Assembly (NCBI RefSeq): GCF_004795255.1
Contig: NZ_SSBQ01000002.1
Location: 2,995,501 to 3,059,500, forward strand
Length of the DNA: 64,000 bases
Origin: Streptomyces sp. RKND-216
Lineage (GTDB): Bacteria > Actinomycetota > Actinomycetes > Streptomycetales > Streptomycetaceae
Direction: 5' to 3'
Part shown: positions 30,366 to 40,091 of the stretch, piece by piece
Numbering within the stretch: position 1 is the stretch's first letter
Layout: every line of letters begins with the position of its first letter
Translations under genes and position numbers: made by a program
Notes under the pieces: model-generated
The model's input: the letters and a program-made list of their open reading frames with translations, nothing else
What the model was told of the DNA's origin: nothing
Database searches by the model: none

Positions 30366-31256
30366 ATGTCCCACGAAACCGGCGTTCCCGCCGGTCAGCC
30401 GTCCCCGGACGCACCCGCGCCCGAGCCGCAGACCGACGAGGTACAGGCCCCCGAGCTGGACTTCCACGGCACCACCCCGTACGAGGACTACGTACAGGCG
30501 GACGTGCTCACCCACCTCCAGCACCCGCTCTCCGACGACCCGGGCGAGATGGCCTTCCTGGTCACCACGCAGGTCATGGAGTTGTGGTTCACGCTGATCG
30601 TCCACGAGTGGGAGACCGCTGCGCGGTCGTTGCGCGGGGACGACCTGAACGGCGCGCTCGCCGCGCTGAAGCGTTCGACCTACGAGTTGCAGTCGCTGAA
30701 CGCGTCCTGGGAGCCGATAGCCCACCTCACCCCCGCGCAGTTCAACGCCTACCGCTCCGCCCTCGGTGAGGGCAGCGGCTTCCAGTCCGCCATGTACCGG
30801 CGGCTGGAGTTCCTGCTCGGTGAGAAGTCCGCCTCCATGCTGGTGCCGCACCGCGGCGCCCCCCGCGTGCACGCCGAGCTGGAGAAGGCCCTGCACCAGC
30901 CCAGCCTCTACGACGAGGTGCTGCACTACCTGTCCCGGCACGGCCAGGACGTGCCCGCGCAGGTGCTGGAGCGGGACGTGTCGCGCAAGTACGAGCCCGA
31001 CGCGGCCGTCGAGGCCGTGTGGGCCGGCGTCTACACGGCGGAGGGCGACGGCGATCGGGAGCTGGTCCGCCTCGGCGAGGCGCTGACCGAGGTCGCCGAA
31101 CTCGTCTGGCGCTGGCGCAACGACCACCTGGTCGCCACCCGCCGCGCCATGGGCTCGAAGGTCGGCACCGGCGGCTCCGCCGGCGTCGCCTGGCTCGAGA
31201 AGCGCGCCACCAAGAATGTGTTCCCCGAGCTCTGGACGGCCCGCAGCCATGTCTGA
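30366..31256 (+). CDS. kynA: Tryptophan 2,3-dioxygenase
   Basis: 296 aa. This haem enzyme opens the indole ring of L-tryptophan with O2 to give N-formylkynurenine. Signature stretches are TPYEDYVQADVLTHLQHP, QVMELWFTLIVHEW (haem/substrate pocket), SGFQSAMYRRLEFLLG and WRNDHLVATRRAMG, where the His is the likely haem ligand. The first 35 residues are a variable Pro-rich tail. First gene of a three-gene operon; it overlaps kynU by 8 bases. Confidence 0.95.
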   Translation: MSHETGVPAGQPSPDAPAPEPQTDEVQAPELDFHGTTPYEDYVQADVLTHLQHPLSDDPGEMAFLVTTQVMELWFTLIVHEWETAARSLRGDDLNGALAALKRSTYELQSLNASWEPIAHLTPAQFNAYRSALGEGSGFQSAMYRRLEFLLGEKSASMLVPHRGAPRVHAELEKALHQPSLYDEVLHYLSRHGQDVPAQVLERDVSRKYEPDAAVEAVWAGVYTAEGDGDRELVRLGEALTEVAELVWRWRNDHLVATRRAMGSKVGTGGSAGVAWLEKRATKNVFPELWTARSHV

Positions 31257-32505
31257 GACCACCACAGTCGCGGGCGCAGCCCGCCGCGGCGACCCCGCCG
31301 AGGAGGCCGCCGCCCTCGACGCCGGCGACCGTCTCGCCGCCAAGCGCGCCGAGTTCGTCCTCGACGACACCGTCTACCTGGACGGCAACTCGCTGGGCGC
31401 GCTGCCCGCCGGGGTGCCCGACCGGGTCGCCGACGTGATCCGGCGGGAGTGGGGCGAGATGCGCATCCGCTCCTGGACCGAGTCCGGCTGGTGGGAGGCC
31501 CCCGAGCGGATCGGCGATCGCATCGCCCCGCTCGTCGGCGCAGCCCCCGGCCAGGTCGTGGTGTCCGACTCCACCAGCGTCAATGTGTTCAAGGCCGTCG
31601 TCGGTGCCGTCCGCATCGCGCAGGAGGACGCCCCCGGCCGCACCGAGGTCCTGGTGGACGCCTCCACGTTCCCCACGGACGGCTACATCGCCGAGTCCGC
31701 GGCCCGCATGACGGGCTGCACCGTGCGTCCGGTCCCGGCGGGCGAGATGGCCGCCGAGGCCGGCCCGTACACGGCCGTGATGCTGGTCAACCACGTCGAC
31801 TACCGCACCGGCGAACTCGCCGACCTGTCCGGCACGACCCGGGCGGCCCACCGGGCCGGCGCGCGCGTGGTGTGGGACGTGTGCCACACCGCGGGTGCAC
31901 TCCCCGTCGACCTGGACGCGCACGGCGTCGACTTCGCCGTCGGCTGCACCTACAAGTACCTCAACGGCGGCCCCGGCGCGCCCGCGTTCCTGTACGTGCG
32001 CGCCGACCTGGCCGAGCGCTTCGACTCGCCGCTGCCGGGCTGGAACTCGCACGTCGACCCGTTCGCCATGGCCTCGGTCTACGCGGCGGGCGAGGGCGCG
32101 GTGCGCGGCCGCGTCGGCACGCCCGACATCCTGTCGCTGCTCGCGCTCGAGGAGTCGCTGAAGGTCTGGGACGGCGTCGACATCGCGGACGTGCGTGCGA
32201 AGTCCCTCGCCCTGACGGACTTCTTCGTCCGCTGCGTCGAGGCGTACGTACCGGACGGACGGGTGCACGTCATCACCCCGACCGCGCACGAACGGCGCGG
32301 CAGCCAGGTCGCGCTGCGCTGCCCGGACGCGGGCGAGGTGATGACGGAGCTGATCGCGCGCGGCGTCGTCGGCGACTACCGCCGGCCCGACGTGCTGCGC
32401 TTCGGCTTCACTCCGCTCTACACCTCGTTCGCCGACGCCGAGCGCGCCGCGCGCGTGCTCGCAGAGGTGCTGGCCGAGGCCACGACGCCGGGCGGCCCGG
32501 CTTGA
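31249..32505 (+). CDS. kynU: Kynureninase
   Basis: 418 aa. This PLP enzyme cleaves kynurenine to anthranilate and alanine. Features are VYLDGNSLGALP at the N-terminus, VSDSTSVNVFK, WDVCHTAGALPVDL (Asp binding the PLP ring), GCTYKYLNGGPGAP with the Schiff-base Lys, and a C-terminal PDVLRFGFTPLYTSF. The ATG is chosen because translation is coupled to kynA (8-base overlap). With its neighbours it completes tryptophan degradation to anthranilate. Confidence 0.95.
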   Translation: MSETTTVAGAARRGDPAEEAAALDAGDRLAAKRAEFVLDDTVYLDGNSLGALPAGVPDRVADVIRREWGEMRIRSWTESGWWEAPERIGDRIAPLVGAAPGQVVVSDSTSVNVFKAVVGAVRIAQEDAPGRTEVLVDASTFPTDGYIAESAARMTGCTVRPVPAGEMAAEAGPYTAVMLVNHVDYRTGELADLSGTTRAAHRAGARVVWDVCHTAGALPVDLDAHGVDFAVGCTYKYLNGGPGAPAFLYVRADLAERFDSPLPGWNSHVDPFAMASVYAAGEGAVRGRVGTPDILSLLALEESLKVWDGVDIADVRAKSLALTDFFVRCVEAYVPDGRVHVITPTAHERRGSQVALRCPDAGEVMTELIARGVVGDYRRPDVLRFGFTPLYTSFADAERAARVLAEVLAEATTPGGPA

Positions 32506-33239
32506 GCGACGCCCCCGGCACAGGGCAGGCCGACCGGGAGTGGGCCGCGCTGAGCGGCCTGCCCCCGGTCGCCCCCGACCGCACCCTGCGCTACGGCGAC
32601 CACCCCTCGCAGGTGATCGACCAGTACGGCCCGCCCGACGGCCCCCGCGTCACCGTGCTGCACGGCGGCTACTGGCGGGAGGCGTACGACCGCTCCCACC
32701 TCACGCCGTTCGCGGGGGCGCTGGCCGCGCACGGCTGGACCGTCGACCTGGTGGAGTACCGCCGGATCGGCGGCGACGGCGGCTGGCCGCGTACGGCCGA
32801 CGACGTCGACGCCGCGCTGGGCGCCCTCCGCGCACCCCCGCACGTGCTGCTCGGCCACTCCGCGGGCGGCCAGCTCGCGCTGTGGGCGGCGTGGAAGCGG
32901 GACCGCGCGGCGGCAGCCCGCGTGCTGGCCGTCGCGCCGGTCGCCGACCTGGCCCGCGCCCACGCCCTCGGCCTGAGCGAGGGTGCCGTCGCGGAGTTCC
33001 TGGGCGGCGAGGAGCACGTCGCGGCGCGGCTGCCGGAGGCCGACCCGATGCGCCTCTTCCCCCGCGTCCCGGTGGAGATCCTGCACGGCACCGCCGACCC
33101 CGACGTCCCCGTCGAGCTCTCCCGCCGCTACGCGGCCGACTGGGGCGCCCGCCTCCACCTCCTCCCCGCCACCGGTCACTTCGCCCCCCTCACCCCCGGC
33201 ACCCCCGCCTTCCACGTCCTCCTCGACGCCCTGCGCTGA
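32502..33239 (+). CDS. Alpha/beta-hydrolase, probable N-formylkynurenine formamidase (AFMID type)
   Basis: 245 aa. The HGGYW motif (LHGGYWREAYDR) is the oxyanion motif of arylformamidases and esterases of this type, and GHSAGG carries the nucleophile Ser; a late Asp (HGTADPDVPVE) and His (TGHFAP) complete the triad. The TTG start overlaps the kynU stop (TTGA), so coupling is likely; no stronger start is near. It supplies the missing step between kynA and kynU: hydrolysis of N-formylkynurenine to kynurenine. It is not the metal-dependent KynB family. Confidence 0.85.
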   Translation: MSDAPGTGQADREWAALSGLPPVAPDRTLRYGDHPSQVIDQYGPPDGPRVTVLHGGYWREAYDRSHLTPFAGALAAHGWTVDLVEYRRIGGDGGWPRTADDVDAALGALRAPPHVLLGHSAGGQLALWAAWKRDRAAAARVLAVAPVADLARAHALGLSEGAVAEFLGGEEHVAARLPEADPMRLFPRVPVEILHGTADPDVPVELSRRYAADWGARLHLLPATGHFAPLTPGTPAFHVLLDALR

Positions 33240-33367
33240 CGTCCTGGCCTCGCTCGGCGCCACGCCACGCGCGGGGATCGTGGGCCCGTCCGCGGCGGAC
33301 CGAACGGGCCGTCGGGCGGCGGCGCGGAGCCGGGCCGGGAAATCCAGGCGTCGTCCACCCGGTCTCG

Positions 33368-33786
33368 TCAGCCGGGTGGGTCCGGTTGCTTCGCCGGGGC
33401 GGCGTCGTGCCGGTCCGAGGGTGCCCGGCGCCGTAGGGCGCTGCGCGTGCGGTCCATCTCCCGCCACTCCGGACGGAGTGCGGACGCCGAGACCACCGCG
33501 ACGTACACCACCGCCACGCCCACGAGCGCGGGTGCCAGGCCGACTGCTGGGCCGGGTGGGGGCGTTGGCCGACCGCGAGCAGCAGCAGCCGGTCGCCGCG
33601 CAGGAAGCGGAAGCCGTCCACGAAGATCCGCCAGTAGCCCTCGGGCACCTCCTGACCAGGCGTCGAAGGCGGTGTCGCGGCCCGCCCCACCCCTCGCGGC
33701 AGCGTCACGCCGATCACCAGCGAGCCGAGCGCGAACAGCACCGCGATGACCGCCAGGCTGGGGCCGCGACGACGTCGCGGCCCCAC
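33368..33786 (-). pseudogene. Decayed major-facilitator (MFS) transporter remnant
   Basis: One frame (33565-33786) encodes a transporter-like helix (SLAVIAVLFALGSLVIGVTLP) and YWRIFVDGFRFLRGDRLLLLAV, a usual loop-helix of streptomycete MFS proteins. The frame then turns to nonsense, while a second frame resumes the last helix (GLAPALVGVAVVYVAVVSAS) and a normal cytoplasmic tail ending at 33368. At least one frameshift plus loss of most of the protein is needed to explain this. About 140 of more than 400 residues remain. Not functional. Confidence 0.72.
33760..33784. terminator. Perfect hairpin at the edge of the MFS remnant
   Basis: GGGGCCGCGACG and its complement flank a single A. It lies 16 bases downstream of the minus-strand gene ending at 33800, so it probably terminates that transcript; it also marks the point where the MFS remnant is cut. 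Confidence 0.7.
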
Positions 33787-33799
33787 TCGGGAGAGCCCG

Positions 33800-34096
33800 C
33801 TACGGCCGGCTGACCGGCTCCGGACGACTGCCGCCGACCCGGCGGCAGTGCGGGGTGTCGGCCGGACGGGTCGTCACGGGGGCGTCGGCGAGGGCGAAGC
33901 AGAGCTGCGCGTGCAGCAGTTCCGCCTCCGCCGGGGACATGCGGAGGGCGAGGTCGCCGTCGAACCGGCCGTCCTGCTGCAGCCAGAGGTGCAGCGCGTA
34001 CCGCCCGTCCTCCTCCCGCCGCAGCGGCTTGCCGGGAACGCGATGGACGCGCAGTCCCCCCGGGAGCGAGCCCGTCAGGCGGCCACCCCCGCCCAC
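33800..34096 (-). CDS. Unrecognised 98-aa protein
   Basis: I do not recognise the family. The GTG start overlaps the upstream gene by 22 bases. The chain contains GRYALHLWLQQDGRFDGDLALRM in one stretch and SPAEAELLHAQLCFALADAP in another; a helix close to the end suggests a small folded domain. The C-terminus is Arg/Pro-rich. It could be a dedicated partner of the exported protein encoded upstream. Start uncertain. Confidence 0.45.
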   Translation of the reverse strand: MGGGGRLTGSLPGGLRVHRVPGKPLRREEDGRYALHLWLQQDGRFDGDLALRMSPAEAELLHAQLCFALADAPVTTRPADTPHCRRVGGSRPEPVSRP

Positions 34097-34383
34097 GACG
34101 CCCCGCTCGCCGGGGAGCCGACGCCCTGCCCGTCGAGGGCGACTGCCAGTGCGGTGATCCGCTCCCGCTGTTCGGGGGTCAGCAGCCACGGTCGGCTGAG
34201 GACGCGCCCGGGGTGGTCCACGATCGGCCACCAGTCGTCCGCGGCGCGCGGCGAGGGCCGCGATGCGGCCGGGGTCGCCGTGTCGCCCGTCGCCGTCCTG
34301 CGGCGGCACCCGGTGGCGGGCACGAGCACGGCCACCAGGCCGGTGAGTGCCCGCAACAGGGCATGCCGGATAGGCTTGGTCAC
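34075..34383 (-). CDS. Small exported protein, possible lipoprotein
   Basis: 102 aa from a GTG behind GGAGCG. The N-terminus (MTKPIRHALLRALTGLVAVL) is a signal peptide ending PATGC, a weak lipobox that would put a lipid on Cys26. A Thr/Ala/Arg-rich linker leads to DDWWPIVDHPGRVLSRPWLLTPEQRERI. No known domain. It is translationally coupled to the 98-aa gene below. Confidence 0.5.
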   Translation of the reverse strand: MTKPIRHALLRALTGLVAVLVPATGCRRRTATGDTATPAASRPSPRAADDWWPIVDHPGRVLSRPWLLTPEQRERITALAVALDGQGVGSPASGASWAGVAA

Positions 34384-34534
34384 GCTGACGCTCCTCTACA
34401 AGCGTTGGCCACGCCCCGGGGTGGTCGGACACCGCCGGGGCATCTTCACGTCGGCAACCTGTTGATTGCCGACGGCACTTGAATCTCCAAGCGTGCTCAC
34501 GCTAGCGCGAATTCCAGCTACTTCACAACGTTTG

Positions 34535-34726
34535 TCACTTCGAAGAGTGAAGCGGCATATGCCTGACGTAACCGAGGAAGGCTCTCGCTGCCGCCGTACC
34601 GAGGTCGGCTATGACGTCGGGATCGTCGCTCTCCCGTATGAGGAGGCCGTCCTCGTGCCGGGCGACCTCCAAACAGTTACCGTCGGAGTCCTCGGAGTAG
34701 GAGGACTTGTGCCAGTCGAGATGCAC
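34535..34726 (-). CDS. DUF397 small protein, partner of the WhiJ-like regulator
   Basis: 63 aa, GTG start with GGAGCAGA upstream. The WHKSSYSEDSDGNCLEVAR opening is the hallmark of DUF397. Such proteins are encoded next to WhiJ-like HTH regulators in Streptomyces, where genetic work on whiJ points to mutual control of development. It begins 13 bases after the regulator gene, in the same operon. Confidence 0.9.
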   Translation of the reverse strand: MHLDWHKSSYSEDSDGNCLEVARHEDGLLIRESDDPDVIADLGTAAARAFLGYVRHMPLHSSK

Positions 34727-34739
34727 TCTGCTCCTGCTT

Positions 34740-35600
34740 TCACAGCTGCTTCGCCACCTCCCGGATCATGTCGCGGGAGGAGGCATGGTCGAGTGAGCGC
34801 TCCTCCATGCGGCAGAGGATGGCCCGGTAGTTCGCGAGTTGGGTCTCGCCGTGCAGGAACGCCGCCCCGGTCGGCGTGTCCTTCTGCACCGTATCGAGCT
34901 GTGCGACCGGCCCCGAGGCGTAGAGCGCGGAACTGCCCGCGCTGGGGAAGCCGCCCGCCGCGAACGGAAGGACCCGAACCGTCACGTGGGGGTGGTCCGA
35001 CTGCTCCAGGAGGTGATCCAGTTGTCGCTTGGCGACGGCGATTGCTCCGAAACGCATGCGCAGTGCGGTCTCGTGGATGAGGAACGTGCACGCGGGCGGG
35101 TCGCCGTGGTGCAGGACGCGGCTCCGGCCGACCCTGAAGGCGACCTTCCTCTCCAGCTCCTCAGCCGGAAGAGGAGGTACCGCTTCGTTGAAGACCGCGC
35201 GGGCGTAGTCCTCGTGTTGGAGAAGACCGGGCATGTGCGTGATCTGTGCCGTCCGCAGGGCGACTGCGTGGTGCTCCATCTCGGCAAGGTCCAGCAGTCC
35301 GGCGGCCAACAGGTCCCGGTAGCCGTCCCACCAGTTCTTCGCGCCCGCCCGCCGCTCGCGGGCCATTCCGGCCAGGGCGCCCACGTAGTCCTGGTCATGG
35401 CACGCGTAGTTCGCCGCCCACACGCGGACGCGGTCCTGACTGACGCCGAACCGCCCCGACTCCGTGTTGCTCATGGTGGTCTTGTCGGTGCCGTGCAACG
35501 CGGCCGCATCCGTCAGGGACAACCCCGCGTGTTCGCGCATCTTGCGCAACTCCGCTCCGAGGCGACGCTGACGCTCCGTCGGCGGCTTCCGCACGGCCAT
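34740..35600 (-). CDS. WhiJ-like XRE regulator with DUF5753 domain
   Basis: 286 aa. An XRE helix-turn-helix occupies about residues 12-68 (LGAELRKMREHAGLSLTDAA), and the rest is the DUF5753 ligand-like domain (WWDGYRDLLA, HMPGLLQHEDYARAV, HVTVRVLPFAAGG). The ATG is chosen at the start of the conserved region, with GGGAAGG upstream. Streptomyces have dozens of these regulators, each usually with a DUF397 partner as here; the third member of the classical whiJ locus, a kinase-like anti-sigma protein, is absent. Target genes are unknown. Confidence 0.9.
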   Translation of the reverse strand: MAVRKPPTERQRRLGAELRKMREHAGLSLTDAAALHGTDKTTMSNTESGRFGVSQDRVRVWAANYACHDQDYVGALAGMARERRAGAKNWWDGYRDLLAAGLLDLAEMEHHAVALRTAQITHMPGLLQHEDYARAVFNEAVPPLPAEELERKVAFRVGRSRVLHHGDPPACTFLIHETALRMRFGAIAVAKRQLDHLLEQSDHPHVTVRVLPFAAGGFPSAGSSALYASGPVAQLDTVQKDTPTGAAFLHGETQLANYRAILCRMEERSLDHASSRDMIREVAKQL

Positions 35601-35966
35601 CGACCCGCCCTTCCCAAGCCCTTCACGACCCCACAGGCTAACCGGCGCCGTCCTGCCACCGGCACTGTTGGTGACTCTGCGTGCGGTGCGGCCATCGACG
35701 TGCATCGGGGGCGGGGGTGCAAGGGCGCATCAAGGCGCTCGACCGTTCCGTCCGATCCGTGACGTGGGACGGCGTCGGAGACCGGTCACGCCTGGGGAGA
35801 CGTGGGGATTGGACTTTGTTGGGGAATGCCGCTGACGAGGGGTGGCTCGTCCCTTCTTCTCCGTGAGCGACCGAGGCGTGACGCCCGCCCCGCCGCGTGA
35901 GGCCGTGCGGAGGGCGAGGTGTCGCGGGGTGTTCACCTGCGTGGAGTGTCCGCAGAGGCGGGGCGG
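35601..35966. other. 366-base intergenic region
   Basis: No gene is supported here. It carries the XRE gene promoter (35610-35750 is the likely part) and the downstream end of the small gene at 35967. Short open frames exist on both strands but have no ribosome site or family match. The patch 35800-35870 is relatively AT-rich. Confidence 0.5.
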
Positions 35967-36158
35967 TCACATGGGCGGGTAGATGTCGCCGCCGGCCATG
36001 CCGCTCTCCTGCTCGCAGCGGCTCTCCATCCGTCGGGCTTTCTCCTCCAGGCGGGCGCGCTGCTCGGGGTCGTCCGTCCCGGCGGCGGCCTTCGTCAGGT
36101 CCCGCACCTGCGCGCGCATCTGCTGGACCCGGCGCCGCGACTCTTCCATGGCCGTCAT
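35967..36158 (-). CDS. DUF6381-type small protein
   Basis: 63 aa: MTAMEESRRRVQQMRAQVRD, then a helical KAAAGTDDPEQRARLEEKARRM segment and a C-terminal SGMAGGDIYPPM tail. The all-helical, charged composition and the ending match a small streptomycete family of unknown role. The ATG sits after GGGAGCG. Standing alone between the regulator pair and purA. Confidence 0.75.
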   Translation of the reverse strand: MTAMEESRRRVQQMRAQVRDLTKAAAGTDDPEQRARLEEKARRMESRCEQESGMAGGDIYPPM

Positions 36159-36402
36159 GACCGCTCCCTGGGCTACGGGGAAGAAACCGTGCAATCCCCA
36201 TCGAAACAGACGCGGCGCCCACCCGTCATCCCCGCGCCGGGAACGCCGCCCGGGGCGGAGACGACGAACGGCCGACGGGACGCCCACGGGCAGGTGTGTG
36301 CGTGGGTGCCCCGTCGGCCGAACGCGCCGGGCCGGGCCGCTCGGGCGCCGGCCCGCTCACCGCCGGACGATCGGCTGATCAGGCCGTCATGCCGTACGGC
36401 GG

Positions 36403-37818
<1,416 letters not shown>

Positions 37819-37934
37819 TTACCGGAACCGGTTGCCGGGGTGCGAACGCCCGTGGCACTCGGGCCGGGGCGTGCGCCCGGCCGCGCGGGCTCGCGGGCTG
37901 CGAGCGCCCGACGAAACCTGGAGAGAGGAACGAC

Positions 37935-39125
37935 GTGTCGGCTCCAGACCTGCTGGTCGTCATCGACCCCGTCGCCCGGGCGACGGACGGGGAGTCCGTA
38001 CGGATCGCGAGGGACGTCCTCTGCGCGGGCGCCGGCGCGGGAGGGGCGAAGGTGTGCGTGCCCGAGTGCGCGGCGGATGTGGAACGGGCGCTCGCCCGGC
38101 GCGGCAGCCGGCGGCCGGTGGTGGTCGGCGACGACCGTGCCCTGCTGCGCACCGTGCGGCTGCTGTACCGGGAGCGGGAGCTGTCGGCGTGCGCGCTGGC
38201 GGTGGTGCCGGTCGGCCCGCCGGACGTCACCGTGCTGGCCCGGGCCCTCGGTGTGCCCGGCGACGCCGTCGCCGCCTCGCGGGTGGCGCTGAACGGCACG
38301 GACCGTGCCCGGGACCTGCTGGTCGACGACAGCGGCGGAGTGGTGCTGGGGGCGCTTCGTGTGCCCGCGCGCGCCGGGAGTGCGGGCGGTGCGCGCGGCG
38401 CGGACGGCGCGGGCGGTTCCTGCGGTCCGGGAGCGGGCCCGCCCGCGGCGGACGGGGCGGGCCCGGGCGAGCCGGCGGCCCAGGGCGACCGGGTGCCGGA
38501 GCCGCGCCCGCCTGCCCGCGAGGCGCCGCCCGGCGGAGGCGCGGCGCGCGGAGGGGCGGTTCCGGGAGAGCCGGGGGCCGACGGCGGGGCGCGTGGCACC
38601 GGTGCGCGCGGGGGCGCGGACGGCCCGGGGGCCTGGGCGGTGCCCCGGCACGGTTCCGCTTCCGCCGCGGCCGGGTACGGGCAGCGCGGCGGTCACGCCG
38701 ACGCGCGGGAGCCGCTGCTCCGCGTCGGCCGTTCGCTGGTACGGACGCTCGCGCGGCCGCTGCCGTTGCTCGGGGCACTGGCGGGCGCTGCCGGGGGGCC
38801 GGCCGGCGGGCACGGACCGCCGCTGCGGCTGCGCGTGGAGGCCGACGGAGCGACGCTCGCCGACCTGGACCGCCCGGTCGTGGGGGTGTGGCTGGCTCCC
38901 GGGGGCGACGGACTGGCGACGGTCGCGGTGCGCCGCCGGGCCACGTCCGAACCGCTCTACGCCCGCGCACGCACGGTCACCGTCTCCGGGCCCGACTTCC
39001 GATACCGCGCGGACGCGCTGGTCGGCGGACCCGTCCGGGCCCGCACCTGGACGGCCATGGACTCGGCCTGGTGGCTCACCCTGCCGGGGCCGGCGGCGGG
39101 CGACGACGAGCACGGCGACGCCTGA
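37935..39125 (+). CDS. Diacylglycerol-kinase-like protein with degenerate catalytic motif
   Basis: 396 aa, GTG start 4 bases after GAGAGGA. The N-terminal third (LLVVIDPVARATDGESVRIARDVL) has the start of a DAGK/NAD-kinase-type fold, but the GGDGT loop is replaced by VVGDDRALLRT. A 130-residue Gly/Ala/Pro-rich disordered insert follows (about 145-255), then a C-terminal beta-domain (LRLRVEADGATLADLDRPVVG, TVTVSGPDFRYRADAL) typical of lipid-kinase C-domains. It is annotated as a diacylglycerol kinase in relatives beside purA; catalytic activity is doubtful. Confidence 0.7.
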   Translation: MSAPDLLVVIDPVARATDGESVRIARDVLCAGAGAGGAKVCVPECAADVERALARRGSRRPVVVGDDRALLRTVRLLYRERELSACALAVVPVGPPDVTVLARALGVPGDAVAASRVALNGTDRARDLLVDDSGGVVLGALRVPARAGSAGGARGADGAGGSCGPGAGPPAADGAGPGEPAAQGDRVPEPRPPAREAPPGGGAARGGAVPGEPGADGGARGTGARGGADGPGAWAVPRHGSASAAAGYGQRGGHADAREPLLRVGRSLVRTLARPLPLLGALAGAAGGPAGGHGPPLRLRVEADGATLADLDRPVVGVWLAPGGDGLATVAVRRRATSEPLYARARTVTVSGPDFRYRADALVGGPVRARTWTAMDSAWWLTLPGPAAGDDEHGDA

Positions 39126-39178
39126 GGATGGCCTGAGGAGGCCCGGGGACGTCTGAGGACGCCCGGGGACGGGGACGT

Positions 39179-39222
39179 CACGGTGCCGGTGCCGGGTTCC
39201 CCCTTCCGGCACCGGCACCGTG
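39179..39222. terminator. Bidirectional terminator between convergent genes
   Basis: A perfect 17-bp stem (CACGGTGCCGGTGCCGG and complement) with a 10-base loop lies 54 bases after the kinase-like gene stop and 17 bases past the minus-strand stop at 39239. Confidence 0.88.
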
Positions 39223-39238
39223 GCTCCTGGGCGGAGCG

Positions 39239-39901
39239 TCAGCTCCGCAGCTTCTCCACGGCCGTACGGGTCGTCGTGCGGAAGTCGTCGACTGGGGCGT
39301 GCGAGAGGTTCCCCATCTGGCCCCAGTCCACGACGGTCACGGTGCGGCCGTCGCGCCCGATGCCGAAGAGGTGGGCGTCGCTGGTGCCGGTGCCGTCCGG
39401 GTCGGCGGTGTCCACGCCGTAGACGTGGGCGCCCTCCTGCACGTCGACGCGCCCGTAGTCGACCAGTTCGGCCTCCGCGCCCGGGTACTGCTCCTCGTAC
39501 GCCGCCGCGCAGGCCCGTACCGACTCCTCGGCCTCCGCGGCGAGTGCCCGAGCGTCCTTCAGGGTGGCCGTCCGCACGCTGACCTGCACGGCGGAGGTGT
39601 CGAACTCGGTCCAGAACCGCCGGTGCGACGCTCCCTCGGCGGGCAGCGCGTCCTCCAGGCAGAACACCGGGAACTCCGGCAGGCCGGCCGCCGCCTCCTC
39701 CGCGTACCACGCGGAGGACGGGTGCGCGGGGAGTTCGTCCGGCGCGAGGAACGCCGGCGCGGCGGCCGCCCGGCGGGACGCGTCCGCGGGCGCGCCCTCC
39801 GGCGCCGCCTGGGCGGAGCCCACGGCGACCAGGCCGATCGTGGTGGTGACGACGGCGGCCGTGAGAGCCGCGGTGCGCAGGGCGCGGCGGTGGATGTGCA
39901 T
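39239..39901 (-). CDS. Secreted protein of unknown function
   Basis: 220 aa. A clear signal peptide (MHIHRRALRTAALTAAVV, AQA cut near 32) and GGAGGG ribosome site support the start. The mature part has two Cys that could pair, and a C-terminal GRDGRTVTVVDWGQMG plus DDFRTTTRTAVEKL stretch, resembling PknH-like sensor or lipoprotein domains found outside the cell in actinobacteria. No catalytic motif. Divergent from an HTH membrane protein that may be functionally linked. Confidence 0.75.
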   Translation of the reverse strand: MHIHRRALRTAALTAAVVTTTIGLVAVGSAQAAPEGAPADASRRAAAAPAFLAPDELPAHPSSAWYAEEAAAGLPEFPVFCLEDALPAEGASHRRFWTEFDTSAVQVSVRTATLKDARALAAEAEESVRACAAAYEEQYPGAEAELVDYGRVDVQEGAHVYGVDTADPDGTGTSDAHLFGIGRDGRTVTVVDWGQMGNLSHAPVDDFRTTTRTAVEKLRS

Positions 39902-40091
39902 GGTGGGTGTCCCTCCGTTTGACGGTTCACCAGGAGCGTTGCCCGGCGTGTCACATGGGGGCAACAGCTCGCGGGGAATCCGGGACGCCGGGACGTCCGC
40001 ACGTACGCTGACATGGGGAAACGGAGTGGCCCTGGAACGCTTCCCGGGACGGGAACCGGCGGGACGGGACGACGGAGGGGAGCCGGCCGGG

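Noticed and set aside
34466..35080. Plus-strand frame over the DUF397/XRE genes
   Set aside because: It is antisense to two genes with clear family signatures.
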